Positions 16,240 to 25,015 of a DNA stretch of 64,000 bases are shown piece by piece. Position 1 is the first letter of the stretch. Each line of letters starts with the position of its first letter. Source of the DNA: Actinoplanes philippinensis (lineage in GTDB: Bacteria; Actinomycetota; Actinomycetes; Mycobacteriales; Micromonosporaceae); contig NZ_FONV01000001.1 in NCBI RefSeq assembly GCF_900113015.1, positions 620,001 through 684,000 of the forward strand. Direction: 5' to 3'. The position numbers and the translations under genes are program-made. Under the pieces are notes generated by a model that had not been told where the DNA came from, ran no database searches, and saw only the letters and a program-made list of their open reading frames with translations.

Positions 16240-17336
16240 CCCGCATCCCGCTCGTCGATCTCGCCGCCGCCCACGCGGAGGTGGCCGAGGAGGTCGAGGC
16301 CGGCTTCAAGCGCATCATCGCCGAGACGGCCTTCATCGGCGGCGCGGAGGTGGCCGCGTTCGAGAGCGAGTACGCCGCGTTCTCCGGGCTGCCGCACGCG
16401 ATCGGCGTGGCGAACGGCACCGACGCCCTGGAGCTGGCGTTCCGGGCCGTCGGCGTGGGGCCGGGCACCGAGGTGATCCTGCCGGCGAACACGTTCATCG
16501 CCACGGCCGAGGCGGTCGCCCGTACCGGCGCGCGGGTCGTGCTGGTGGACTGCGACCCGGCCACGTACCTGATCGACGTGGACGCCGCGCTCGCCGCGAT
16601 CACGCCGCGGACCCGGGCGATCGCGCCGGTCCACCTGTACGGCCAGCTGGCGCCGGTCGACGAGCTGCGCAAGGGCCTCGCCGGCCGGGACATCGTGATC
16701 GTCGAGGACGCCGCGCAGTCGCAGGGCGCCACCCGGCACGGGCTCGGCTCCGGCGTGGACGGCATCGCCGCGACCAGCTTCTACCCCGGCAAGAACCTGG
16801 GCGCCTACGGTGACGCGGGCGCCGTGACCACCGCCGTCGAGGAGTGGGCCACCACGGTCCGGACCCTGGGCAGCCACGGTGGCCTGCGCAAGTACCACCA
16901 CGACCTGGTCGGGGTGAACAGCCGCCTCGACGGCCTGCAGGCGGTCGTGCTGCGCGCCAAGCTGGCCCGTCTGGCCGGGTGGAACGAGCAGCGCCGCGCC
17001 GCCGCGGCCCGCTACCACGAGCTGCTGGCCGGCCTGGAGCAGGTGGTCCGCCCGGTGACGCTGGACGGCAACGTCCACGTGTGGCACATCTACTGCGTCC
17101 GGGTGCCGAACCGCGACGACGTGCTGGCCCGGCTCAACGCCGCCGGCGTCGGCGCCGCCATCCACTACCCGATCCCGGTGCACCGGACCGGCGCGTTCGC
17201 GGACCTGGGCGGCTCGTTCCCGAACGCCGAGGCGGCCGCGCCGCAGATCCTGTCACTGCCGATCTACCCGCAGATCACCGCCGACCAGCAGGCCCGGGTG
17301 GCCGAGGAGCTGGCCAAGGCGCTGAGCGCGGCCTGA
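16236..17336 (+). CDS. Second DegT/DnrJ/EryC1-family sugar aminotransferase
   Basis: A 366-residue PLP enzyme, clearly different from the one at 14435. Motifs VANGTDALELAF (about 62-73), VEDAAQSQGA and the Schiff-base lysine in SFYPGKNLGAYGDAG (about 182-196) resemble the 3-keto-sugar aminotransferases (WbpE, QdtB/FdtB type). With the WlbA-like dehydrogenase (12403) and WbpD-like acetyltransferase (11519) it would complete a 3-amino-sugar route. Its ATG shares four bases with the preceding gene, and GGAAAGG lies upstream. Confidence 0.87.
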   Translation: MTRIPLVDLAAAHAEVAEEVEAGFKRIIAETAFIGGAEVAAFESEYAAFSGLPHAIGVANGTDALELAFRAVGVGPGTEVILPANTFIATAEAVARTGARVVLVDCDPATYLIDVDAALAAITPRTRAIAPVHLYGQLAPVDELRKGLAGRDIVIVEDAAQSQGATRHGLGSGVDGIAATSFYPGKNLGAYGDAGAVTTAVEEWATTVRTLGSHGGLRKYHHDLVGVNSRLDGLQAVVLRAKLARLAGWNEQRRAAAARYHELLAGLEQVVRPVTLDGNVHVWHIYCVRVPNRDDVLARLNAAGVGAAIHYPIPVHRTGAFADLGGSFPNAEAAAPQILSLPIYPQITADQQARVAEELAKALSAA

Positions 17337-17349
17337 GGAGGATCATCAG

Positions 17350-18465
17350 ATGGCAGACGCTGCGGTCGTCGCCCGCGGCGGTGACCGCCGGCTCCCCTCG
17401 CTGACCGGCCTGCGGTTCATCGCGGCGTTCGCCGTCTTCGGTTTCCACGTGTCCGTCGCCGACCTCTTCGCGGAGGACGGCGGCGTGCCGGGGGTGCTGG
17501 ACGAGATCTTCCGGCAGGGCGCGACGGGGGTGTCGTTCTTCTTCGTCCTGAGCGGTTTCGTGCTCTGCTGGTCGGCCCGGCCCGGTGACACCATGCGGCG
17601 CTTCTGGCGCCGCCGCGCGGCGAAGGTGTACCCGAACCACCTGGCGACGGCGTTGTTCGCGCTGCTGGTCGTGGCCGTCGCGGGCACCGCCGTCTCGGTC
17701 TGGCCGGTGGTGGCCAACCTGCTGCTGCTGCAGGCCTGGGTGCCGGACGAGGCGGTCTTCTACGGGCTGAACACCCCGAGCTGGTCGCTCTCCTGCGAGG
17801 CCTTCTTCTACCTGTGCTTCCCGCTGATCCTGCGCGCCGTCGACCGGCTGCCCCGGCGGTGGCTGTGGCCGCTGACCGGCGTCGTGCTGGCCGCGGTCTG
17901 CCTGATGCCGGCCGTGGCGCTGGGCCTGCCGGAGGATCTGCGCTACTGGTTCATCTACGTCAGCCCGCCGGTGCGGATGCTGGAGTTCGTCGTCGGCATC
18001 CTGCTGGCCCGGATCGTGCGCGACGATCTCTGGATCCGGCTCACCGTGGCGCCGGCCGCCGTGCTCGCCGTCGTCGCGTACTTCGCCTCCGGTTTCCTGC
18101 CGCTCGGCTTCGCCTACGTGGCCGGCACCGTCGTGCCGCTCGCGCTGCTGATCCCCGCCGTCGCGGTCAGCGACCTGCGCGGCACCAGCTCGTTCCTGCG
18201 CCGCCGCACGATGGTCTGGCTCGGTGAGGTGTCCTTCGCCTTCTACCTGGTCCATCAGCTCGCGATCCGCCTGGTGGAGCGCGCGCTCGGCGGCCAGGGC
18301 TGGTCGCAACCCGCCGGGATGCTGGTCGCAATCGCCATGCTGGCGCTGTCCATGGTGGGAGCATGGGCGCTGTACCAGATCGTGGAGAAGCCCGCGATGC
18401 GGTGGTTCTCCGGCAGCAGGAGCCACCCGGTGCGGACCCCGGCACCGAGCACCATCACGCACTGA
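17350..18465 (+). CDS. Acyltransferase-3 family membrane O-acyltransferase
   Basis: A 371-residue integral membrane protein with about ten hydrophobic segments. The N terminus RLPSLTGLRFIAAFAVFGFH contains the catalytic histidine of acyltransferase-3 (OafA/WecH-like) enzymes, and ATGVSFFFVLSGFVLCW and YPNHLA are further family motifs. It would add an acetyl or other acyl group to sugars of the surface polysaccharide on the periplasmic side. A strong GAGGAGG ribosome site precedes ATG 17350, 13 bases after the aminotransferase stop. Confidence 0.87.
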   Translation: MADAAVVARGGDRRLPSLTGLRFIAAFAVFGFHVSVADLFAEDGGVPGVLDEIFRQGATGVSFFFVLSGFVLCWSARPGDTMRRFWRRRAAKVYPNHLATALFALLVVAVAGTAVSVWPVVANLLLLQAWVPDEAVFYGLNTPSWSLSCEAFFYLCFPLILRAVDRLPRRWLWPLTGVVLAAVCLMPAVALGLPEDLRYWFIYVSPPVRMLEFVVGILLARIVRDDLWIRLTVAPAAVLAVVAYFASGFLPLGFAYVAGTVVPLALLIPAVAVSDLRGTSSFLRRRTMVWLGEVSFAFYLVHQLAIRLVERALGGQGWSQPAGMLVAIAMLALSMVGAWALYQIVEKPAMRWFSGSRSHPVRTPAPSTITH

Positions 18466-18481
18466 TCAGGAAGAAAGCACC

Positions 18482-19723
18482 ATGTATGTGAGTTTGCGGG
18501 ACCGGCCCGGCGCCGACGACGGAAAGTCCGGGGCGGCCGTCCGGCGGGTCTCGTCGACCGTCGTGCTGCTCGGCGTGGTGAGCCTGCTGACCGACGTGTC
18601 GTCGGAGATGGTGGCGTCGGTCCTCCCGCTGTATCTCACCGCGGCGGTCGGGCTGAGCCCAGTCGCGTACGGCTTCCTGGACGGCATGTATCAGGGCGTC
18701 AGCGCCTTCCTGCGGATCGCGGGCGGCTACGCCGGGGACCGCGGGGGCCAGCCCAAGTGGGTCGCGGTTCTCGGGTACGGCGCGTCCGCCGTCAGCCGCA
18801 TCGCTATGCTCGTGGCGACCGGTTTCGCCGCCATCACCGCCGTGGTGACCGTCGACCGTCTCGGCAAGGGGCTGCGCACCGCGCCGCGTGACGCGCTGAT
18901 CGCCGAGGCGTCCGACCCGAGGATGCTCGGCCGCGCGTTCGGTGTGCACCGCACCCTCGACACGATCGGCGCCGCCCTCGGCCCTCTGGTGGCGTTCGCG
19001 CTGCTCGCCGCAGTGCCCGGCAGCTACGACTCGATCTGGGTGGTGTCGTTCGCGTTCGCCATCGTCGGTGTGGCGGTGCTGGTCCTGTTCGTACCCAATC
19101 TGCGCACCGCCGCCGGCGCCGCGCGGATCGGCCTGCGACGTACGTTCCGGGCGGTGGCCGGCCGCCGGCTGCGCCGCCCGCTGATCGCCGCCGGGCTGCT
19201 CGGCCTGCTGACGGTCGGGGACGGCTTCCTCTACCTGTCCCTGCAGGAGCGCGACGACTTCGCCGCCGTCTACTTCCCGCTGCTCTACGTCGGCACGAAC
19301 ATCGCGTACCTCGCTCTCGCGGTGCCCCTGGGCCGGCTCGCGGACCGGGTGGGCCGGGCCCGGGTGCTCGTCGCCGGGCACGGCGCGCTGCTCGCCTGCT
19401 ACCTGATCGCCGCGGTGCCGGCCGGCGGGCTCGGGCTGACCCTCGTGGTCCTGCTGCTGCTCGGCGTCTTCTACGCGGCCACCGACGGCGTCCTGCCGGC
19501 CCTGATCAGCCGCCTGGTGCCGGGTGAGGCGCGGGGCAGCGGCATCGCCGCGGCGCAGACCGTCGTGGCGCTGGCCCGGTTCGTCTCGTCGCTGACCTTC
19601 GGTCTGCTCTGGAGCCTGCAGGGGCCGGGCTGGTCGCTGATGCTCTTCGCCGGCCTGCTGACCGCGGCGATCCCCGCGGTGGCGTGGCTGCTGCGTGGCG
19701 TCGACGCGGAGGAGACCGCGTGA
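18482..19723 (+). CDS. MFS transporter
   Basis: A 413-residue major-facilitator protein with about twelve hydrophobic segments. The A-like motif region DRLGKGLRTAPRDAL and the equivalent in the second half, GRLADRVGRARVL, are visible. Substrate unknown; homologues are often annotated as drug or metal efflux. Its position inside the polysaccharide operon, 16 bases after the acyltransferase, raises the possibility of exporting a precursor, but nothing in the sequence proves this. A GGAAG element precedes the ATG. Confidence 0.82.
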   Translation: MYVSLRDRPGADDGKSGAAVRRVSSTVVLLGVVSLLTDVSSEMVASVLPLYLTAAVGLSPVAYGFLDGMYQGVSAFLRIAGGYAGDRGGQPKWVAVLGYGASAVSRIAMLVATGFAAITAVVTVDRLGKGLRTAPRDALIAEASDPRMLGRAFGVHRTLDTIGAALGPLVAFALLAAVPGSYDSIWVVSFAFAIVGVAVLVLFVPNLRTAAGAARIGLRRTFRAVAGRRLRRPLIAAGLLGLLTVGDGFLYLSLQERDDFAAVYFPLLYVGTNIAYLALAVPLGRLADRVGRARVLVAGHGALLACYLIAAVPAGGLGLTLVVLLLLGVFYAATDGVLPALISRLVPGEARGSGIAAAQTVVALARFVSSLTFGLLWSLQGPGWSLMLFAGLLTAAIPAVAWLLRGVDAEETA

Positions 19724-20736
19724 GCGCCCGTAATCGGGTCATCATGCTCGTCGCCGTCCTGCTGGCGGCTCTGGCCGGCGCCGGAGGATATGTCTGGAAC
19801 GTCCGCAAGAGCCAGGCCGAGACGCTCGCCGCGGCGCCGGAGGTGGCCCAGGGCGGTGATCTGCAGTCGCTGCGCGCCCAGCCGCACATCGTGTTCCGCA
19901 GCAACGCCCTCGGGGAGAACTACGGCCGGGTGGCGGTGGTCCCGCTGACCGCGCCGAACGGGCCGCGGGCGTTCACCCCGGCCTCCTGCGAGCGGGTGTA
20001 CGCCACCGCCGCCGACACGATCTGCCTCTCCGCCCAGCGTGGACTCGTCACGACATATCAGTCGCGCCTGCTCGATCCGAGCTGGAACGAGTCCCGGGAG
20101 CTGCCTCTGACCGGCCTGCCGAGCCGCGCCCGGCTGTCCCGGGACGGCTCGCTGGTCGCCACCACGACGTTCGTCTACGGCGACTCCTACGCCAACCCGG
20201 GCCAGTTCTCCACGAGGACGCTGGTGACCCGTACCGACGGCGCGGTCGTCGGCGACATCGAGAAGTTCAAGCTGGTCGTGGACGGCCGGGTGATCACCGC
20301 GGCGGACCGGAACCTGTGGGGCGTGACGTTCGCCGACGACGACCGCTTCTTCGTCACCGCCGCGTCCGGCGGGAAGACGTGGCTCGCCGAGGGCAACCTG
20401 AGCACACGGACAGTGACCTCGATCCGGGGCGATGTGGAGTGTCCGTCGCTTTCCCCCGACGGGACGAGGATCGCCTTCAAGAAGCACGGCGACCTGCCCG
20501 CCGGTAAGTGGCGGCTGGCTGTTTACAATCTCCGGACCGGAACGGAGATCGAACTGGCCGAAACGCGCAGCATCGACGACCAGGCCGAGTGGCTGGATGA
20601 TGCGACAGTCCTGTACGGCCTGTCACACACCGCTGACGGCTCGGCATCCAGTGATGTCTGGAAGGTGCCCGCGGACGGGTCCGGAAAGCCGGAAGTGCTG
20701 ATCAGCGACGCGTGGTCACCGGCGGTCGTCCGATGA
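19720..20736 (+). CDS. Membrane-anchored beta-propeller (TolB/PD40-like) protein
   Basis: A 338-residue protein with one N-terminal membrane helix (VIMLVAVLLAALAGAGGYVW, about residues 8-27) and an extracytoplasmic domain of TolB-like blades, seen in RLSRDGSLVATTTFV, CPSLSPDGTRIAFKKHG and DQAEWLDDATVLYGL. Such propellers bind partner proteins or glycans; no catalytic residues are evident. The GTG start shares four bases with the MFS stop (GTGA). It is the last gene of the run before the first giant secreted protein, 241 bases downstream. Confidence 0.7.
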   Translation: MSARNRVIMLVAVLLAALAGAGGYVWNVRKSQAETLAAAPEVAQGGDLQSLRAQPHIVFRSNALGENYGRVAVVPLTAPNGPRAFTPASCERVYATAADTICLSAQRGLVTTYQSRLLDPSWNESRELPLTGLPSRARLSRDGSLVATTTFVYGDSYANPGQFSTRTLVTRTDGAVVGDIEKFKLVVDGRVITAADRNLWGVTFADDDRFFVTAASGGKTWLAEGNLSTRTVTSIRGDVECPSLSPDGTRIAFKKHGDLPAGKWRLAVYNLRTGTEIELAETRSIDDQAEWLDDATVLYGLSHTADGSASSDVWKVPADGSGKPEVLISDAWSPAVVR

Positions 20737-20977
20737 GGTGAGGGGCTCTTCGTGTGATGCGGTACAGCCGAACGGATGATCAACAACGGCCGGGCGGCGT
20801 CCACATCGAAAGCCCTCACCGATGTCTGAGCAGCGCTGGATCTCCTATTTTCACACTGCACATCCGGGCTCTCACCGGCGAATCGTGCGCGTTGATTCCC
20901 TTTGGAAAGGTTGGTGTCCGGCAGAAATGGACAAACAGGGGGCGGAACCGGTGGCACCAGGGGGAGCCGGCGCCCCG

Positions 20978-23900
20978 ATGCCATACAGATTACGCAGAGT
21001 CAGCCGACGGCACCGGCGCCCTCTGCTCGCCGCTCTCGTCGCCGTGACGGTCGTCGCGGCCTCGCTGGTCGGCGGCTCGACACCCGCCGCGGCGAACACC
21101 TGCGGCGAGAACCCGATCGTCTGCGAGAACGCTTTGGACGGCAACCCGTCCGCCGAGTGGGAGATCGACGGCGCCGGCGACCCGACGCTGCAGGGCTTCG
21201 CCACCGACATCAGCGTCAACGCGGGCCAGCGGATCGACTTCAAGATCAAGTCTGAGGGCTCCTCCTACTCGATCAAGGTGTACCGCCTCGGCTGGTACGA
21301 CGGCGACGGCGCCCGGTTCATCACCGAGGTCGACCCGACCACGTTCGCGCCGCAACCGCCGAACTGCATCACCGACGACGACCTCCAGCTGCTCGACTGC
21401 GGCAACTGGCACGTGTCGGCGCACTGGAACGTCCCGACCACGCAGGTGTCCGGTGTCTACATCGCCCGGCTCAAGCGCACCGACATCGCCACCACCGAGG
21501 CCAGCCACATCACCTTCGTGGTACGCAACGACAGCAGCCACTCGGACCTGTACTTCAAGACGTCCGACGCGACCTGGCAGGCGTACAACCTGTACGGCGG
21601 CGCCGACTTCTACCAGGCGCCGGTCAACGGCCGCGCCCTGAAGCTCAGCTACAACCGGCCGTTCGCGACCCGCGGCTCCGACTACGGCCGCGACTTCCTG
21701 TTCAGCAACGAGTACCCGATGCTGCGGTTCCTGGAACGCAACGGGTACGACATGAGCTACACCACCGACGTCGACACCGACCGGCACGGCGAGCTGATCA
21801 AGAACCACAAGACGTTCCTCTCCGTCGGGCACGACGAGTACTGGTCGGGCGCCCAGCGCGCCAACGTCGAGGCCGCCCGTGACGCCGGCGTGAACCTGGC
21901 GTTCTTCAGCGGCAACGAGGTCTACTGGCGGACCCGCTGGGAGACCAGCAAGGACGGCTCGGGCACGCCGTACCGGACGCTGGTCTGCTACAAGGAGACC
22001 TGGGGCAAGGACAAGATCGACGACACCTCCCCGGAGTGGACCGGCACCTGGCGTGACCCGCGGTTCGCCACTCAGGAGCAGGGCGCCGGCCTGCCGGAGA
22101 ACGCGCTGACCGGCACGCTCTACATGGCCAACTACACCGACCTGGCACTGCAGGTCCCGGCCGCCCAGGGCAAGCTGCGGCTGTGGCGCAACACCGGGCT
22201 GGAGGACCTGGCCGGCAACACCACGGCCACCCTGGCGCCGCACACCATCGGTTACGAGTCGGACGAGGACCTGGACAACGGCTTCCGGCCGGCGGGCCTG
22301 ATCCGGCTCTCCACCACGACCGGACCGACCCCGGAGTACCTGCAGGACTTCGGCAACGTCACGCTGGCCGGCACCACCACGCACCACCTGACGATGTACA
22401 AGGCCGCCAGCGGCGCCCTGGTCTTCGGCGCGGGCACCGTGCAGTGGGCCTGGGGCCTGGACCAGAAGCACGACGGCGTGGACCCGCAGCCCGCCGACGA
22501 GCGGATGCAGCAGGCGACCGTCAACCTGCTCGCCGACATGGACGTCCAGCCGGCGACCCGGATGAGCACCCTGGACGCGGCCACCAAGTCCACCGACACG
22601 CAGGCGCCGACCGTGACCGTCACGAGCCCGGCCAACAACACGAAGGTGGCCAACGGCTCGCAGGTCACCCTGCAGGGCACCGCCACCGACGCCGGCGGCG
22701 GCAAGGTCGCGGGCGTCGAGGTCTCCACCGACTCGGGCTCCACCTGGCACCCGGCCGACGGGACCACGTCCTGGTCGTACAGCTTCTACACGAGCGGCGC
22801 CGGGCTGCAGGCGGTCCGGGTGCGCGGCATCGACGACAGCGCCAACATCCAGGAGCCGTCGACGGTCGTGAACCTGAAGCTGACCGGCCCCACCACGATC
22901 TTCGGCAACAAGACGCCGGAGAACGCGGCGGTCGACGACACGGCCGCGATCGAGCCGGGCATCCGGTTCAAGGCCACCGACGACGGCTACATCACCGGCA
23001 TCCGGTTCTACAAGGGCGCCGGCAACACCGGCTCGCACACCGGCAGCCTCTGGTCGGCCGACGGCGACCGGCTCGCCACCGGCACCTTCGCCAACGAGTC
23101 GAGCGCGGGCTGGCAGAAGCTGACCTTCGCGGACCCCGAGCCGATCCAGAAGAACAAGGTGTACGTGGCGTCGTACACCGCCCCCAACGGGCACTACGCG
23201 GCCGACGGCTCGGCGTTCAGCCTGACCGGGGTGGACTCGTCGCCGCTGAACGTGCCGAAGTCGACGCTCACGCAGGGCAACGGCGTGTTCGCGTACAACG
23301 CGGGTTTCCCGACCCACTCGTACAACGACACCAATTACTACGTGGACGTCATGTTCATCTCCAGCGACAAGGGCGCGCCGTCGCCGGTGTCGCTGTCGCC
23401 CGTGGCGAACGCCACCGTCGTCCCGCTCAGCGCGGAGCCGTCGGTGAAGTTCAGCCGGGCGCTCGACCACGACTCGATCGAGTTCGGGCTGAAGACGGCC
23501 GCGGGCGTCGCGGTGCCGGGCGGGTTCTCCTACGACGCCGACGAGCGGCGGGTCACGTTCTCGCCGAGCGTCCCGCTGGAGGCCTCCACCAAGTACACCG
23601 CGACGGTGCTGGCCAGCGACACCGGAGGCACGCCGAGCGACGAGCCGACGGTGTGGTCGTTCACCACGGACGCCACCGCGCAGATCGACACGCTGTTCGC
23701 CGACGACGCCACCCCGCAGGTGGCGGCCGACAGCGACAACAGCGCGATCGAGCTGGGCGTGAAGTTCGTCCCCACCAAGAACGGCAAGGTCGTCGGGGTG
23801 CGCTTCTGGCAGGGACCGGGCAACGGCGGCACGCACACCGGCACCCTGTGGTCACCGACCGGCGGCATCATGGCGCGCGCCACGTTCTCCGGGGAGAGCG

Positions 23901-24676
23901 GGTCCGGGTGGCAGAGCGTCCGGTTCGACTCGGCGGTCACGGTGACCGCCGGGACGACGTACACGGTGTCGTACTTCGCGCCCAACGGCCACTACTCGGC
24001 CACACCGGGGTTCTTCAACTCGCTGTGGACCCGGGGGCCGCTGACCACACCGGCGACGACCGCCAACGGCGTCTACCGGTACGGGACGAACGGCTACCCG
24101 ACCAACTCGTACGGCTCGACCAACTACTGGGTGGACGCGCTGTTCGTGGCGAACGCCGGTGCGGACCCGGACCCCGATCCGGACCCGACCACACCGCCGG
24201 ACGGCAGCACGGTCGGGATCTTCGCGGCCGACGCCACGCCGGACCACGCCAACTGGGACGACAACGACTCCATCACGGTGGGTGTCAAGTTCACCGCGGA
24301 CGTCGCCGGCAAGGTGACCGGGATGCGGTTCTACAAGGGCCCGCAGAACACCGGCATCCACACCGGCACGCTCTACAACAGCGCGGGGTCACCCATCGCC
24401 AGCGCGCCGTTCACCAGCGAGACGGCGTCCGGCTGGCAGAGCGTGACGTTCAGCCCGGCGATCGACGTCACCCCGGGTGAGACGTACACGGTGGCCTACT
24501 GGTCCTCCGCGGGCCGGTACGCGGTGAACCTCAACCAGTTCGCCTCGCAGGGCCTCGACGCGCCGCCGCTGCACGTCGAGACCCGCGGCGGGGTGTACCG
24601 GCCGGGCGACGGGTTCCCGCAGACCGCGACGAACCACAACTTCTGGGTGGACGTGAAGTTCAAGCCGAACAGCTGA
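20978..24676 (+). CDS. Giant secreted protein 1: N,N-dimethylformamidase-like domain, Ig-like domains, three DUF4082 modules
   Basis: About 1232 residues with a signal peptide (to about 38, ending PAAA). Residues 40-540 resemble the large (beta) subunit region of N,N-dimethylformamidase, with SVGHDEYWS and FFSGNEVYWRTRWE as clear landmarks. An Ig-like domain (545-640) follows, then DUF4082 module 1 (642-795), a Big_5-type Ig domain (800-905), DUF4082 module 2 (905-1058), an Asp-Pro linker (DPDPDPDP) and module 3 (1078-1232). Paralogues lie at 41360 and 44555. ATG 20978 gives the best leader; ATG 20927 or GTG 20951 are possible. The activity is unknown; a carbohydrate-directed surface role is inferred from context. 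A strong terminator follows. Confidence 0.8.
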   Translation: MPYRLRRVSRRHRRPLLAALVAVTVVAASLVGGSTPAAANTCGENPIVCENALDGNPSAEWEIDGAGDPTLQGFATDISVNAGQRIDFKIKSEGSSYSIKVYRLGWYDGDGARFITEVDPTTFAPQPPNCITDDDLQLLDCGNWHVSAHWNVPTTQVSGVYIARLKRTDIATTEASHITFVVRNDSSHSDLYFKTSDATWQAYNLYGGADFYQAPVNGRALKLSYNRPFATRGSDYGRDFLFSNEYPMLRFLERNGYDMSYTTDVDTDRHGELIKNHKTFLSVGHDEYWSGAQRANVEAARDAGVNLAFFSGNEVYWRTRWETSKDGSGTPYRTLVCYKETWGKDKIDDTSPEWTGTWRDPRFATQEQGAGLPENALTGTLYMANYTDLALQVPAAQGKLRLWRNTGLEDLAGNTTATLAPHTIGYESDEDLDNGFRPAGLIRLSTTTGPTPEYLQDFGNVTLAGTTTHHLTMYKAASGALVFGAGTVQWAWGLDQKHDGVDPQPADERMQQATVNLLADMDVQPATRMSTLDAATKSTDTQAPTVTVTSPANNTKVANGSQVTLQGTATDAGGGKVAGVEVSTDSGSTWHPADGTTSWSYSFYTSGAGLQAVRVRGIDDSANIQEPSTVVNLKLTGPTTIFGNKTPENAAVDDTAAIEPGIRFKATDDGYITGIRFYKGAGNTGSHTGSLWSADGDRLATGTFANESSAGWQKLTFADPEPIQKNKVYVASYTAPNGHYAADGSAFSLTGVDSSPLNVPKSTLTQGNGVFAYNAGFPTHSYNDTNYYVDVMFISSDKGAPSPVSLSPVANATVVPLSAEPSVKFSRALDHDSIEFGLKTAAGVAVPGGFSYDADERRVTFSPSVPLEASTKYTATVLASDTGGTPSDEPTVWSFTTDATAQIDTLFADDATPQVAADSDNSAIELGVKFVPTKNGKVVGVRFWQGPGNGGTHTGTLWSPTGGIMARATFSGESGSGWQSVRFDSAVTVTAGTTYTVSYFAPNGHYSATPGFFNSLWTRGPLTTPATTANGVYRYGTNGYPTNSYGSTNYWVDALFVANAGADPDPDPDPTTPPDGSTVGIFAADATPDHANWDDNDSITVGVKFTADVAGKVTGMRFYKGPQNTGIHTGTLYNSAGSPIASAPFTSETASGWQSVTFSPAIDVTPGETYTVAYWSSAGRYAVNLNQFASQGLDAPPLHVETRGGVYRPGDGFPQTATNHNFWVDVKFKPNS
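22903..24676 (+). repeat. Three DUF4082 modules in giant protein 1
   Basis: Three related coding repeats of roughly 460 bases at about 22903-23363, 23686-24153 and 24211-24676. Each runs from an (A/E)xGVKF strand through GxRF(Y/W)(K/Q)GPxNxGxHxGTLW and SGWQ to a closing NYWVDxxF-like strand. The first two are separated by an Ig-like domain, the last two by an Asp-Pro linker. Confidence 0.75.
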
Positions 24677-24687
24677 CCGGCTGACAC

Positions 24688-24725
24688 GAGAGAAGGCCCT
24701 CACCTTGCGGTGAGGGCCTTCTCTC
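24688..24725. terminator. Strong bidirectional terminator
   Basis: Perfect 17-bp stem, GAGAGAAGGCCCTCACC (24688-24704) with its complement at 24709-24725, loop TTGC. It lies between the convergent giant-1 gene and the acyl-carrier-protein gene. On the plus strand the 3' arm is T-rich (CCTTCTCTCG). Confidence 0.9.
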
Positions 24726-24737
24726 GTTGCCGGTGGC

Positions 24738-24995
24738 TCAGAGCTTGGAGTCGATCAGCGCCGCGAGGGACTTGAGGGTGTCGAACACGTCGGCGGTCAC
24801 CTCGTCGTCGTCGATCGTCACGCCGAACCGCTCCTCGAGGGCGGCGACCAGCTCCAGCACCGCCATCGAGTCCAGCTCGGGCAGGTTGCCGAGGAGCTGG
24901 GTGCCGGCGTCGATCGTCGCGGCGCGGTCCTCGATGCCGAGGACGGACACCAGCACCGCCTTGACGTCGTCGATCGTGGTACCGGTCGGGGCCAT
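24738..24995 (-). CDS. Acyl carrier protein
   Basis: An 85-residue carrier protein. Ser43 in LPELDSMAVLELV is the expected 4'-phosphopantetheine attachment site, and the acidic helix II/III region (DDDEVTADVFDTLKSLAALID) is typical. It is the last gene of an operon with an AMP ligase and a PLP decarboxylase, so it probably carries the activated acyl or aminoacyl group they make. GGAGG lies seven bases before ATG 24995. Confidence 0.92.
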   Translation of the reverse strand: MAPTGTTIDDVKAVLVSVLGIEDRAATIDAGTQLLGNLPELDSMAVLELVAALEERFGVTIDDDEVTADVFDTLKSLAALIDSKL

Positions 24996-25015
24996 CTACT
25001 TACCTCCGGGGAGTG

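Noticed and set aside
20737-20977. Possible riboswitch in the leader of giant protein 1
   Set aside because: The region is moderately structured and lies before a large secreted protein, but no conserved core of a known class (cyclic di-GMP, cyclic di-AMP or others) could be matched by eye.
20990-23836. Very long open frame (about 950 codons) antisense to giant protein 1
   Set aside because: Its codons mirror the high-GC third positions of the real plus-strand gene, the predicted protein is Arg/Gly/Val-rich with no domain, and it has no ribosome site. The same applies to the 960-codon antisense frame at 41318-44206.
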